A stretch of 11,020 nucleotides of DNA from CAZMLC01 sp964567125 (GCA_964567125.1 CAZMLC010000083.1:1-11020), one strand, 5' to 3'; positions 1 through 6,783 are shown, counted from the first letter of the stretch. Numbers and translations are program-made. The notes: a model not told the origin generated them from the letters alone.

Positions 1-2
1 AT

Positions 3-635
3 AGTCGAGCTTTACTCACATGGAAAAATTACTTCGCAAACCTGCCGTCCTCTGTGTTATATAATTACTACTCATCTGGCGATGAGACGCTAGAGACGAA
101 TAGTGTCGCACCAAGCCTTACGACAGGGGTGGGAGGATTATTCCATCTATTTCCTACGACCGAGCGGTACTCATGGCACAAACAAGAGGTATTCAAAGGG
201 CGCGACCAGATTGTGGGTACGTCATGGGCTGGATGGGGATTTCTGCGAACAGCTCCAGAGAGCACTTACGATCAAATGTTGATCTATCCCGATATGACTA
301 CTGCTAACAATGCGGACCCGTCGCAACTGGCGGAGCAGCCTGTGTTCCGGTGGAATCCTCAGAGCATGATGACCAACAGCATCTCTCTGACTATGCGTAA
401 TGAGATTCTTGCAAAAGGCATGCCCGCACTATCCGGCGCGGCTGGAGCTATATCTGTTATGGGACCCTTTGAGAACAACAACATGAATAGTGAATCATAC
501 CGTAATGGCTGGCCACGGCTTGTTTCAGAGGAACCTTATGGCCAACGCTGGAAACATAGTGATTTGAAAAACGTGGCATACTTTTTTACCTATAAATTAT
601 TCAATGATGTTGTTACGAAGGGGAATCTCGAATGA
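3..635 (+). CDS. C-terminal part of a possible secreted alpha/beta-hydrolase-like protein (5' end outside window)
   Basis: The frame is open from the left edge to TGA at 633-635, so about 210 C-terminal residues are visible and the real start lies upstream; the GTG at 54 has no reason to be the start. The part seen is rich in aromatic residues, Asn and Ser. It contains NYYSSGDE (Asp27 of the visible part) and, near the end, RWKHSDLKNV (His185). An Asp after a strand and a His near the C-terminus are what the last two members of an alpha/beta-hydrolase triad would look like. I recall similar ends in large uncharacterised surface hydrolases of Verrucomicrobiota-type bacteria, but the nucleophile region is not in the window and the Asp-His spacing is long, so the family call is tentative. 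It overlaps the next gene by four bases (ATGA), which suggests translational coupling. It is clearly AT-richer than genes after position 2045. Confidence 0.75.
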   Translation, partial: SRALLTWKNYFANLPSSVLYNYYSSGDETLETNSVAPSLTTGVGGLFHLFPTTERYSWHKQEVFKGRDQIVGTSWAGWGFLRTAPESTYDQMLIYPDMTTANNADPSQLAEQPVFRWNPQSMMTNSISLTMRNEILAKGMPALSGAAGAISVMGPFENNNMNSESYRNGWPRLVSEEPYGQRWKHSDLKNVAYFFTYKLFNDVVTKGNLE

Positions 636-1828
636 AACTAAACGCCAAAACACCTGCTTGGTTATGGATATTTTCTTTTATCATGCTAATTATTGGTGGT
701 GGGGTTATGTTAACTCATTGCGATTGCTTTTCCGCTAATCAGAAATCCAGGGATATCCATACAGTATTTAACACAAACTTAAATGATAAAAACGGCCGTA
801 GTCTGTCGAAGGGCTATAGGAGTTTGGAGACCAATACAAACGAAAAAGATGACAGAGGGTTGATGTCGTTGCCTGTTAATAAACCGCTTCCAGATCGGAT
901 ACGGCATGCTCTGACATTTGGGGCTAAGGCAAAAATTACATTGCGAATTATTGATTCAAAAGGATTCCCTGTTGGAGATGCTCTCATCGGAGGAGGTTTT
1001 TATAATCATGGGGAGAAGGGGCATCGATTTGAAAAAAAAACGAATACTGACGGCAAGGTTATTCTTGAGGATAATTGCGTCGGTGACTTGAATTTTGGCG
1101 TAATAAAAGATGGCTATTACGACACACGTACTACATATTGGTTCTTCAAAAATTATTTTGACTGCGTGAAAGATGGTCGCTGGATTCCGTGGAATCCGAC
1201 AATAGAAATTGTTCTGAAGGAAAAGCGAGCCCCGAAACCTCTTTATACAAAAGAGGTTGAATCCGTCTTTCCAAAACGGGAAAGCGTCGGATTTGATTGC
1301 CTTGCAGCGGATTTCGTTGAACCTTTTGGAAAAGGAACTATTGCTGATTTTTATCTGCACTATGATTCAGTGGTACCGCTTAATGGGGTTACCCTTCTGG
1401 ATTGGTCATATTTGACGAATAACCTGACGATATCCTCAGTAGGAGGCGGGGGCTTCATTACGAAATCCAAAGACATATTCAGTAAAATGATTTCAGAGTA
1501 TGAAGCGCCGGAAAAAGGGTATACGGATGCCGTTAATTATGAACTAAAGCGGACGCGTGATAAAATCTTCATGGACAGAAAACTGGATAACGACAAATAT
1601 CTTTTTTTTAAGTCGCGGGTAAAAAGGATCGGTGAAGCAGAAAGCGCAAATTACGGGAAAATATATGAATTAAAATTTGGCGAATCTCTCAAAAACACGA
1701 ACACCGCCACATTGCGTATGACGTATTATTTTAATTTCACGCCGAACGATCGCAACCTTGAATTTGATGGGACGAACAATCTCTTTAGACCTGGATGGAA
1801 AGATTCAAAATGGCCTCGAGAACCCTAA
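632..1828 (+). CDS. Membrane-anchored hypothetical protein with Ig-like/carboxypeptidase-regulatory-like domain
   Basis: The protein has 398 residues. The start is fixed by the ATGA overlap with the gene before it. Residues 8-28 are one hydrophobic segment after a lysine-containing N-terminus, so it is a signal anchor or uncleaved signal and the rest should lie outside the cytoplasm. Residues 32-95 are polar and look like a linker. Residues 100-196 (ITLRIIDSKGFPVGDALI ... TNTDGKVIL ... IEIVLKEK) have the pattern of a carboxypeptidase-regulatory/transthyretin-like beta-sandwich, ending in a DGRWIPWNP motif. Residues 218-398 (GFDCLAADFVEPFGKG; near the end TYYFNFTPNDRNLEFDG) match, from memory, a signature of uncharacterised proteins in Lentisphaerota/Kiritimatiellota. 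No catalytic motif is visible. Base composition is far from the window average: 661-720 has 19 G/C of 60, while 2701-2760 has 42 of 60. Coupling suggests a partner or surface anchor for the upstream putative hydrolase. Confidence 0.85.
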   Translation: MKLNAKTPAWLWIFSFIMLIIGGGVMLTHCDCFSANQKSRDIHTVFNTNLNDKNGRSLSKGYRSLETNTNEKDDRGLMSLPVNKPLPDRIRHALTFGAKAKITLRIIDSKGFPVGDALIGGGFYNHGEKGHRFEKKTNTDGKVILEDNCVGDLNFGVIKDGYYDTRTTYWFFKNYFDCVKDGRWIPWNPTIEIVLKEKRAPKPLYTKEVESVFPKRESVGFDCLAADFVEPFGKGTIADFYLHYDSVVPLNGVTLLDWSYLTNNLTISSVGGGGFITKSKDIFSKMISEYEAPEKGYTDAVNYELKRTRDKIFMDRKLDNDKYLFFKSRVKRIGEAESANYGKIYELKFGESLKNTNTATLRMTYYFNFTPNDRNLEFDGTNNLFRPGWKDSKWPREP

Positions 1829-1970
1829 TTTTATCCGATCTCATACCGACGTGCTCCTGTCCGAAGACGACGTGAGCGCCTCCTTACAGGGAGCCGTCGC
1901 GTTCGCTCTGCGCGATCGACTCACGAGACTGGGAAGACGATCTGCCGATCAATGCAGCCCATAAACGACC

Positions 1971-1999
1971 TCGCAAAAGCGCCTCGGTTGTGCTATCCT
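1971..1999 (+). promoter_or_regulatory. Weak candidate promoter for the radical SAM gene
   Basis: The 216 bases between the hypothetical gene and the radical SAM gene (1829-2044) hold no convincing gene. TATCCT at 1994-1999 could be a -10 box, with a poor -35 (TCGCAA, 1971-1976) at 17-base spacing. GC content rises sharply from about 1845 onward. This is the only plausible promoter I see in the gap, and the match is weak. Confidence 0.25.
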
Positions 2000-2044
2000 T
2001 TGTTTCATTCTTAAACTGTTTGAATGGGTTTAAAAAGGGATCGC

Positions 2045-3082
2045 ATGGCACCACATCCACATCTGGGTTCTCCGAACGCCGAAGGTCCACGCGTTGTCGC
2101 GTGGGAGGTTACGCGGCGCTGTCCGCTGGCCTGCAAGCACTGCCGCGCCGGCGCGCAGGATCGCGCGTATGAGCATGAACTCGCCACAGAGGACTGCATG
2201 CGCGTCATTGATTCGCTCGCGCACTTTTCGCGACCCATGATCATCTGGACCGGCGGCGAGCCCATGTATCGTCCCGACATCATCGACCTGGTGCGTTACG
2301 CCACAAATAAGGGACTGCGTTCCGTCATGGCGCCCTGCGGAACGCTGGTGACGCGCGAATCGCTGATGGCCCTGAAGCAAGCCGGCGTCATGGCGTGCAG
2401 CTTCAGCGTCGACGGCGCAACCGCGGCCTCGCACGATGCCTTCCGTTGCGTACCCGGCGCCTTTGACAATGTCTCCGCCGCCATGGCGATTGCGCGCGAC
2501 ATCGGTATGCCGTTCCAAATCAACACCACGGTCTCGCAACTTAACAAAGCCGAACTCCCCGCCATCCGCGAACTGGCGATTGCACGCGGCGCGCGGACGC
2601 TCGACCTTTTCTTTCTTGTTCCTGTCGGACGCGGCATCGGCATCCGCGATCTCGCGCTGTCGCAGGAGGATACGGAAGCCACGCTCCGCTGGGCCTTCGC
2701 GATGGATCAGCAGGGCCCGATCCACGTGCGCGAGACCTGCGCGCCCCAAGCCGTGCGCATCTGGCACAGCCTCGGCCAGCCGGGTACGCATCCCGCAGGC
2801 TGCATGGGCGGCAAGACCTTTGTCTTCATTTCGCACGTCGGCACGCTCCAGCCCTGCGGCTTCCTCGATGTCCCCAGCGGCGACCTGCGGAACTACCAGT
2901 TCGATTTCAAGGCCTGCTACGAAGCCTCGCCCGTCTTCGCCGCGTTGCGGAAGCCGGAGAACTATGGCGGACATTGCGGATGCTGCACCTTCCGTGACAG
3001 CTGCGGCGGCTGCCGCGCCCGCGCCTATGCGGCCACCGGCGACTACATGCAAGCCGAAACCTCCTGCCCGCTGAATAAATAG
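2045..3082 (+). CDS. ahbD: Radical SAM/SPASM protein, AhbD/NirJ-like (putative heme b synthase)
   Basis: The protein has 345 residues. ATG 2045 is preferred over the in-frame ATG 2024 because AAAGGGA (2034-2040) sits just before it and nothing like a ribosome site precedes 2024. The radical SAM [4Fe-4S] motif is Cys26-x3-Cys30-x2-Cys33 in EVTRRCPLACKHCRA, followed by TGGEP at 69-73. The C-terminal SPASM-type part has Cys253, Cys271, then Cys311-x2-Cys314-x5-Cys320-x2-Cys323 and Cys341, enough for auxiliary clusters. Stretches such as FQINTTVSQLNK, LVPVGRG, ETCAPQ, FVFISHVGTLQPCGF and CGGCRARAYAATGDY resemble AhbD, which decarboxylates Fe-coproporphyrin III to heme b in the siroheme-dependent route; NirJ of heme d1 synthesis is close. 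No other heme gene is nearby, so the substrate is inferred from family likeness only. A peptide-modifying SPASM enzyme is the main alternative, but no precursor peptide is evident. Confidence 0.8.
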   Translation: MAPHPHLGSPNAEGPRVVAWEVTRRCPLACKHCRAGAQDRAYEHELATEDCMRVIDSLAHFSRPMIIWTGGEPMYRPDIIDLVRYATNKGLRSVMAPCGTLVTRESLMALKQAGVMACSFSVDGATAASHDAFRCVPGAFDNVSAAMAIARDIGMPFQINTTVSQLNKAELPAIRELAIARGARTLDLFFLVPVGRGIGIRDLALSQEDTEATLRWAFAMDQQGPIHVRETCAPQAVRIWHSLGQPGTHPAGCMGGKTFVFISHVGTLQPCGFLDVPSGDLRNYQFDFKACYEASPVFAALRKPENYGGHCGCCTFRDSCGGCRARAYAATGDYMQAETSCPLNK

Positions 3083-3089
3083 CCTATTC

Positions 3090-3123
3090 AGGTGTTTAGG
3101 TGGTAGGTGGTGAGGTGTTTAGG
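3090..3123 (+). repeat. Short direct repeat AGGTGTTTAGG x2
   Basis: AGGTGTTTAGG occurs at 3090-3100 and 3113-3123, with a G/T-rich spacer. The plus strand has no C between 3090 and 3128. It lies directly behind the radical SAM stop codon. It has no terminator form and no known role. Confidence 0.6.
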
Positions 3124-3166
3124 AAATACGGTTCTTCCGCGAAACTCATTGATACTCGCACCGCCT

Positions 3167-3213
3167 CCCCGGTCATTGCCGGTCTGCGAAAGGCAGACCG
3201 CAACAAGGCGGGC
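3167..3213 (+). repeat. Intergenic palindromic repeat, family A, copy 1
   Basis: A 47-base unit from CCCC at 3167 to AAGGCGGGC at 3205-3213, nearly identical to the unit at 3341-3388. Its core is a 7-bp hairpin: GGTCTGC (3181-3187), loop GAAAG, GCAGACC (3193-3199). No T tract follows, so it does not look like an intrinsic terminator. It is probably a dispersed REP-like element. Confidence 0.75.
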
Positions 3214-3222
3214 TCGGATGGA

Positions 3223-3307
3223 CCAGTACAGCGGGGGCTGCGCACCCGCTGCCGACAAGTTCCCAAAAAGCGTGCGCTCAGCAGGCCCACAGGTCCTGCT
3301 GTACTGG
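3223..3307. repeat. BIME-like 85-bp element: two family-B hairpins in inverted orientation
   Basis: The element begins with CCAGTACAGC (3223-3232) and ends with its exact reverse complement GCTGTACTGG (3298-3307). Each end belongs to a hairpin: CAGCGGG...CCCGCTG at 3229-3251 and CAGCAGG...CCTGCTG at 3279-3301. The two hairpins are inverted copies of one repeat. Compared on the same strand, stem positions change in pairs (A-T to G-C and C-G to G-C), so pairing is kept while sequence drifts. This is the architecture of bacterial interspersed mosaic elements. No coding capacity and no obvious target-site duplication are seen. Confidence 0.7.
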
Positions 3308-3340
3308 GCTAAAGCCAGATAAGTCTATTTCGTGATATTC

Positions 3341-3388
3341 CCCCGATCATTGCCGGTCTGCAAAAAGGCAGACCTCGATAAGGCGGGC
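3341..3388 (+). repeat. Intergenic palindromic repeat, family A, copy 2
   Basis: A second copy of the unit at 3167-3213. It shares the CCCC, CATTGCC and AAGGCGGGC blocks and the hairpin GGTCTGC (3355-3361), loop AAAAAG, GCAGACC (3368-3374). Differences from copy 1 fall in the loop and between the conserved blocks; the stem is unchanged. Confidence 0.75.
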
Positions 3389-3505
3389 GCAGGCAGGCGC
3401 GGATACGCGGGGCCGGAGGGAGCGAGAACGAACGACCGCCGCAGGAAACACGGATGTTAACAGGCTCAGACGTATAGCCGCGCAGCATAAACATCCATTC
3501 GCCAT

Positions 3506-3528
3506 CAGCAGGTCCGCAGGCCCTGCTG
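3506..3528 (-). repeat. Intergenic palindromic repeat, family B, third copy
   Basis: CAGCAGG (3506-3512) pairs with CCTGCTG (3522-3528), followed by TACAG as in the copy at 3279-3301. It has the same orientation as that copy and the opposite one to 3229-3251. Between family A copy 2 and this copy lies a further 7-bp inverted repeat, GGATGTT (3452-3458) with AACATCC (3490-3496). The rest of the 548-base gap 3083-3630 shows no credible gene. Confidence 0.7.
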
Positions 3529-3579
3529 TACAGATGGGACCGTTCGATACAGCTCGCATGCATCTCAGCGACTCCCGAC

Positions 3580-3608
3580 TTGCCTCGACGTACGGAATCC
3601 GTTACAGT
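3580..3608 (+). promoter_or_regulatory. Sigma-70-like promoter for the parvulin-type lipoprotein
   Basis: TTGCCT (3580-3585) and TACAGT (3603-3608) are spaced by 17 bases. Transcription from about 3615 would leave a short leader with the ribosome site AAGGAG at 3620-3625. The spacer holds a small palindrome, ACGGA-A-TCCGT, which could be an operator or chance. The promoter at 7571-7599 has the same style of boxes and the same spacing. Confidence 0.5.
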
Positions 3609-3630
3609 ATTCGCTTACGAAGGAGATGCT

Positions 3631-4641
3631 ATGCGTTATTTTATTTTTTCACTGGTCGTAAGCGTAAGTTGTATGGTTGGTCTAACAGGATGCGGCAAAA
3701 AAGAGACGGTTGCCGCCAAGCCGAATCCCAATCAGATCGTGGCGGTCGTGGACACGCAGACGCTGACGTGGCAAGAGATGGATGAACGTGCGAGCGGCTA
3801 TCTCAAACATGCGATGGAGCGCGAACATCTCGCCTTTGCCAGCAACAAAATCGCTGAAGTTGAACACCATTTCCGTCAACGCGCAATCAAGGCATTTATC
3901 TATAAGACGCTCATGGTCCAGGAGGCGAAAAGGCTCAAACTGACGATTTCCGAAGCGGATCGCGCGCAGGGATTGAAGGATCTCGAAAAGAATCTGAAGG
4001 ACAAGAACTGGACCACCAACGACTTCTTTAACAAAGGGCCTCAGCCTGCGGCGAAGATGCGGCTGGAATTCGAAGATGGCCTGCTGATTGATAAGCTCTT
4101 GCGTTCAACCATCCGCAACAAGATCTCCGCAGATGAAAAGGAGATCAACCAGTTGATCGCGCAAGTCACCGCAACCAATGGATTGCGGCGGGCGACGATT
4201 GAGACGGTGCTCAAGAAAATCAAGGACGGTGAAGCCTTCGAGGAGCTGGCCAAGAAGTTTTCCATGCATCCTTCGGCAATGAACGGGGGCGTGCTCGGCG
4301 ACCTGATCGTGGGCAAGAACACGCTGGATAAAGAGGTCGAATTGGCCGCCATCCAGCAGAAAGTAGGCGCGGTCAGTCCTGTGATCGAGACGCGTTCAGG
4401 CTTCTATCTGGTCAAGGTGATTTCGCAGACACCGGGCAAGCCGAAAACAGCGACGACGCCTGAAGTGCCGGATAAATTCAATGTCGCGATCATCAAGGTC
4501 AACCGCATTCCGATCAACCGCTTGCAGATGAGCAACACGATCCTCAAGAGCAAGTATGATGCAGCGCATCAGCAGTACATCAACGAGCTGAAGAAGCGCG
4601 CGATCATCAGCTGCCCGCTCTATCCGGACATGAAGTTCTAG
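3631..4641 (+). CDS. Lipoprotein, SurA/PrsA-like parvulin-type chaperone lacking usual catalytic histidines
   Basis: The protein has 336 residues. ATG 3631 is chosen because AAGGAG precedes it by five bases and it yields a lipoprotein signal ending in the lipobox LTGC (Cys21); an earlier in-frame start at 3580 would bury this signal. With Gly-Lys-Lys after the Cys it should be sorted to the outer membrane or periplasmic face. Residues 35-185 are helical and resemble the N-terminal chaperone part of SurA/PrsA. Residues 190-265 match the parvulin rotamase core (ETVLKKIKDGEAFEELAKKFS ... NGGVLGDL ... VSPVIETRSGFYLVKV). The first strand with its HILV histidine is missing or unrecognisable, and the final GYHI-type histidine is Tyr259 in GFYLV, so isomerase activity is doubtful and a holdase role in folding exported proteins is more likely. 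An extra C-terminal part (about 280-336) has no known match to me. It stands alone, facing the DeoR gene tail to tail. Confidence 0.85.
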   Translation: MRYFIFSLVVSVSCMVGLTGCGKKETVAAKPNPNQIVAVVDTQTLTWQEMDERASGYLKHAMEREHLAFASNKIAEVEHHFRQRAIKAFIYKTLMVQEAKRLKLTISEADRAQGLKDLEKNLKDKNWTTNDFFNKGPQPAAKMRLEFEDGLLIDKLLRSTIRNKISADEKEINQLIAQVTATNGLRRATIETVLKKIKDGEAFEELAKKFSMHPSAMNGGVLGDLIVGKNTLDKEVELAAIQQKVGAVSPVIETRSGFYLVKVISQTPGKPKTATTPEVPDKFNVAIIKVNRIPINRLQMSNTILKSKYDAAHQQYINELKKRAIISCPLYPDMKF

Positions 4642-4652
4642 CAGCTGCTAGA
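4637..4652. repeat. 16-bp perfect palindrome spanning both convergent stop codons
   Basis: TCTAGCAGCTGCTAGA reads the same on both strands. Its outer CTAG blocks provide the TAG stop of the lipoprotein gene (4639-4641) and the TAG stop of the DeoR gene on the other strand (4648-4650). Only six bases separate the two genes. No T tract follows on either strand, so a classical bidirectional terminator is not supported, though an RNA hairpin could still affect 3' ends. Confidence 0.6.
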
Positions 4653-5403
4653 CGATGCAGATCTTCACCCCTTTTTCACGGATCGCCTGAGCCGTCGCGT
4701 CATCGATGCCGCTATCCGTGATCAAGGTGTGTATTTTCTCCAGCGGCATGATGTAGGCGAAGCCCGCACGCTTTGTCTTGCTGGAATCCGCCAGCAGAAT
4801 CAGCCGTTGCGCCTGTTGCGACATGGTGCGCACGACCTCCGCGATTTCCACGCTATCGGCCATCACGCCTTTCTCAGGGTCGAGTCCATCCGCGCCCAGA
4901 AACGCGCTCTGCACATGGAACTGGGCCAATTCGCGCAGCGCAGTCGGCCCCACCATGGCTTCGCATTCGGCGCGAAATTCCCCGCCCGTGAAGATGATCT
5001 TCAGTCCCTCGTTCGTCCGCGCATACGGCAGCAGATAGGTCGAATTCGTCACGATGCGGATGTTGCGCTTACCATACAGAAAGCGCGGAATCAAGCTGGT
5101 GGTGGTGCCACCGACCAGCATGACTTCGTCGCCGTTTGTGATCAGCCCGGCCGCGGCCTTGGCCAGGCGCATCTTGACATCGCGCTGGACGCCTTGGCGG
5201 GCGAGGATGGTGGGATGGTAGGCGGGCATGCCGCCGCCGCGCAGGCGCACGATAATGCCCTGCTCCTCCATTGAGGCAAGATCCGTCCGGATCGTCACTT
5301 CTGAAACGTCAAAAGCCTTAGCCAGCATCGGCACGGTAATGCGCGGATTGGCCATCATGCGTTCAACAATCCCAGCCTCGCGTTCGCTCAAGTTGTCCAA
5401 CAT
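4648..5403 (-). CDS. DeoR-family transcriptional regulator
   Basis: The protein has 251 residues, the normal length for the family. Residues 22-56 form the winged helix-turn-helix (MLAKAFDVSEVTIRTDLASM, then GIIVRLRGGG), the classic DeoR/GlpR signature. Residues 75-235 are the sugar-phosphate sensor domain, with VGGTTTSL (97-104), IVTNS (117-121), FTGGEF (138-143), GADGLD (170-175) and LADSSKTKRAGF (204-215), where the ligand phosphate normally binds. ATG 5403 has AGGAG five bases upstream. It starts 11 bases after the stop of the Gfo/Idh gene on the same strand, so it is the last gene of the operon starting at 7494 and probably represses it, released by a phosphorylated sugar. The ligand cannot be told from sequence. 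Confidence 0.93.
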   Translation of the reverse strand: MLDNLSEREAGIVERMMANPRITVPMLAKAFDVSEVTIRTDLASMEEQGIIVRLRGGGMPAYHPTILARQGVQRDVKMRLAKAAAGLITNGDEVMLVGGTTTSLIPRFLYGKRNIRIVTNSTYLLPYARTNEGLKIIFTGGEFRAECEAMVGPTALRELAQFHVQSAFLGADGLDPEKGVMADSVEIAEVVRTMSQQAQRLILLADSSKTKRAGFAYIMPLEKIHTLITDSGIDDATAQAIREKGVKICIV

Positions 5404-5414
5404 AGGTGCTCCTG

Positions 5415-6770
5415 TTATACAGTTGGGAAGCGGTAACCATCGCGGTATTCGCGCGTCAACCAGGCCGGATTGCCGGTACCCTGCGTAAAGGCGAATTTGG
5501 CTGGATCCCAGCAGAGACGCTCGCGCTGATAGTAGCCCTGACTCATCAGATGGCAGGCAATCGCGGTATGTCCGCCCACGATCTCGCTCGTGATCGGTTT
5601 ATTGCGCGAGGCCACGCAGTCAAGGAAGTTGCGGATGTGGTTCTTGCTGACTTCCAACTTGATTTTGGCATCCTTCAGATAGAGCTTCGTCGCCTTGGTG
5701 TAGGCGCCTTCGCAGGAGATCGCCTTATCCTGTTCCTTGTCGATGAAGCGCACGACATCCTTGCCATCCAAAACCAGATGGAACTTGCCGCGCGAGGCAT
5801 ACACCATGCCGGCATCGCCGATCAACCGCAGACCATTCGGTCCGCGCGTATGCGTCACAGCGACGCCATTCGCGTACTTCAGCGTCACGCCATACTGGTT
5901 ATCCTTCTCCTGGGAAGGCAGCACTTCGACCGGACCGCTCTCATCCATGCCCATGGCCCAGTGTGCAATGTCGATGTGATGTGCGCCCCAGTCGCCGATC
6001 ATGCCGGTGGCGAATTCGCGGTAGCGGCGCCACGCCGGGAAGTTCTTGTGCACGCCGCGCGGCGAAAGCTGCGCATTGTAATTTACTTTGGGGGCCGGAC
6101 CGCACCAGCGATCCCAATCCAAACCCGGTTCCATCGCCTCTTCCGGAAGGTTATAGGGCACAGCCGGAGCACCGATATAGATTTCCACGTTTTTGAGCGT
6201 GCCGATCACACCGTTGCGCACGAGTTCAGAGGCCACGCGGAATTCGGGATTAGCCGAACGCTGCATGGAGCCGGTCTGAAGCACGCGGCCATACTTCTTG
6301 ACCGCAGCCATGACCGCGACAGCCTCCTGCACATTGTGCGTCAGCGGCTTTTCACAGTAGACATCCTTCTTCGCCTTGAGCGCGGCAATCGTCTGGATCG
6401 CATGCCAGTGATCCGGCGTGGCGATGATGATCGCATCCAGCGAGGAATCCGCCAGCAGCTCGCGATAATCGGTGTAGGCCTTGATGCCCTTGGCATCGCC
6501 GCGCTCCGGTTTCGCGGTATAAAATTCCTGCATCGAGGCCAGCCCGGCTTGGCGCCGAGTCGTATCGACATCGCAGACCGCGCGAATAATGACATTATCC
6601 TGGTTGCGGAAACCGCCCATAACACCGCGCATCTGCGTACCCATGCCGATACAGCCGACATTGAGCTTGTTGCTGGGCTTGGTGGCCTGCGCAAAAAGAC
6701 GGTGAGGCAAAATCATGGGCATGGCCACAAGGCCAGCACCGCGTAAAAATGAACGACGTGACGTGTGCAT
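5415..6770 (-). CDS. Tat-exported Gfo/Idh/MocA-family oxidoreductase (putative glycoside 3-dehydrogenase)
   Basis: The protein has 451 residues. The N-terminus SRRSFLRG (4-11), a hydrophobic stretch and a Phe-Ala-Gln-Ala site near 26-29 make a twin-arginine signal peptide, so it is exported folded, probably with its nicotinamide cofactor already bound, as for glucose-fructose oxidoreductase. Residues 36-160 form the Rossmann domain, with VGCIGMGTQMRG (38-49), the acidic CDVDTTRR turn and the CEKP motif (139-142) whose Lys is the family's catalytic lysine. The C-terminal alpha/beta substrate domain has MIGDWGAHHIDIAHWAMG (257-274), whose histidines line the active site in relatives. ATG 6770 has AGGGAG seven bases upstream. 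It lies 13 bases after the DUF1080 gene and 11 before the DeoR gene. With DUF1080 next door, oxidation of a glycoside at C3 is the best guess; the sugar is unknown. Confidence 0.9.
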   Translation of the reverse strand: MHTSRRSFLRGAGLVAMPMILPHRLFAQATKPSNKLNVGCIGMGTQMRGVMGGFRNQDNVIIRAVCDVDTTRRQAGLASMQEFYTAKPERGDAKGIKAYTDYRELLADSSLDAIIIATPDHWHAIQTIAALKAKKDVYCEKPLTHNVQEAVAVMAAVKKYGRVLQTGSMQRSANPEFRVASELVRNGVIGTLKNVEIYIGAPAVPYNLPEEAMEPGLDWDRWCGPAPKVNYNAQLSPRGVHKNFPAWRRYREFATGMIGDWGAHHIDIAHWAMGMDESGPVEVLPSQEKDNQYGVTLKYANGVAVTHTRGPNGLRLIGDAGMVYASRGKFHLVLDGKDVVRFIDKEQDKAISCEGAYTKATKLYLKDAKIKLEVSKNHIRNFLDCVASRNKPITSEIVGGHTAIACHLMSQGYYQRERLCWDPAKFAFTQGTGNPAWLTREYRDGYRFPTV

Positions 6771-6783
6771 AATGATACTCCCT

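Noticed and set aside
650..725. Possible lipobox (LTHC) in the membrane-anchored hypothetical protein
   Set aside because: His before the Cys does not fit signal peptidase II sites; a signal anchor explains the hydrophobic segment better.
1758..1964. 68-codon frame overlapping the end of the second gene
   Set aside because: Its first third is an out-of-frame reading of the upstream gene; the rest shows no motif, ribosome site or sensible composition.
2030..3052. 340-codon open frame on the minus strand, opposite the radical SAM gene
   Set aside because: It is a shadow of a gene with intact cluster cysteines. The product has Ala/Gly runs and no signal or domain.
3181..3199. Family A hairpin as an intrinsic terminator of the radical SAM gene
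   Set aside because: No T tract follows on the plus strand, and the hairpin lies about 100 bases past the stop as part of a repeated unit.
3580..3630. Upstream in-frame start for the parvulin-type lipoprotein
   Set aside because: It would place 17 residues before the lipoprotein signal and lies on the -35 box of the likely promoter; ATG 3631 has a strong ribosome site.
5406..6746. 446-codon open frame on the plus strand, opposite the Gfo/Idh gene
   Set aside because: It is antisense to an unmistakable Gfo/Idh/MocA gene. Its product is rich in His, Arg, Ala and Asp without domain motifs, as expected when a GC-rich gene is read backwards.
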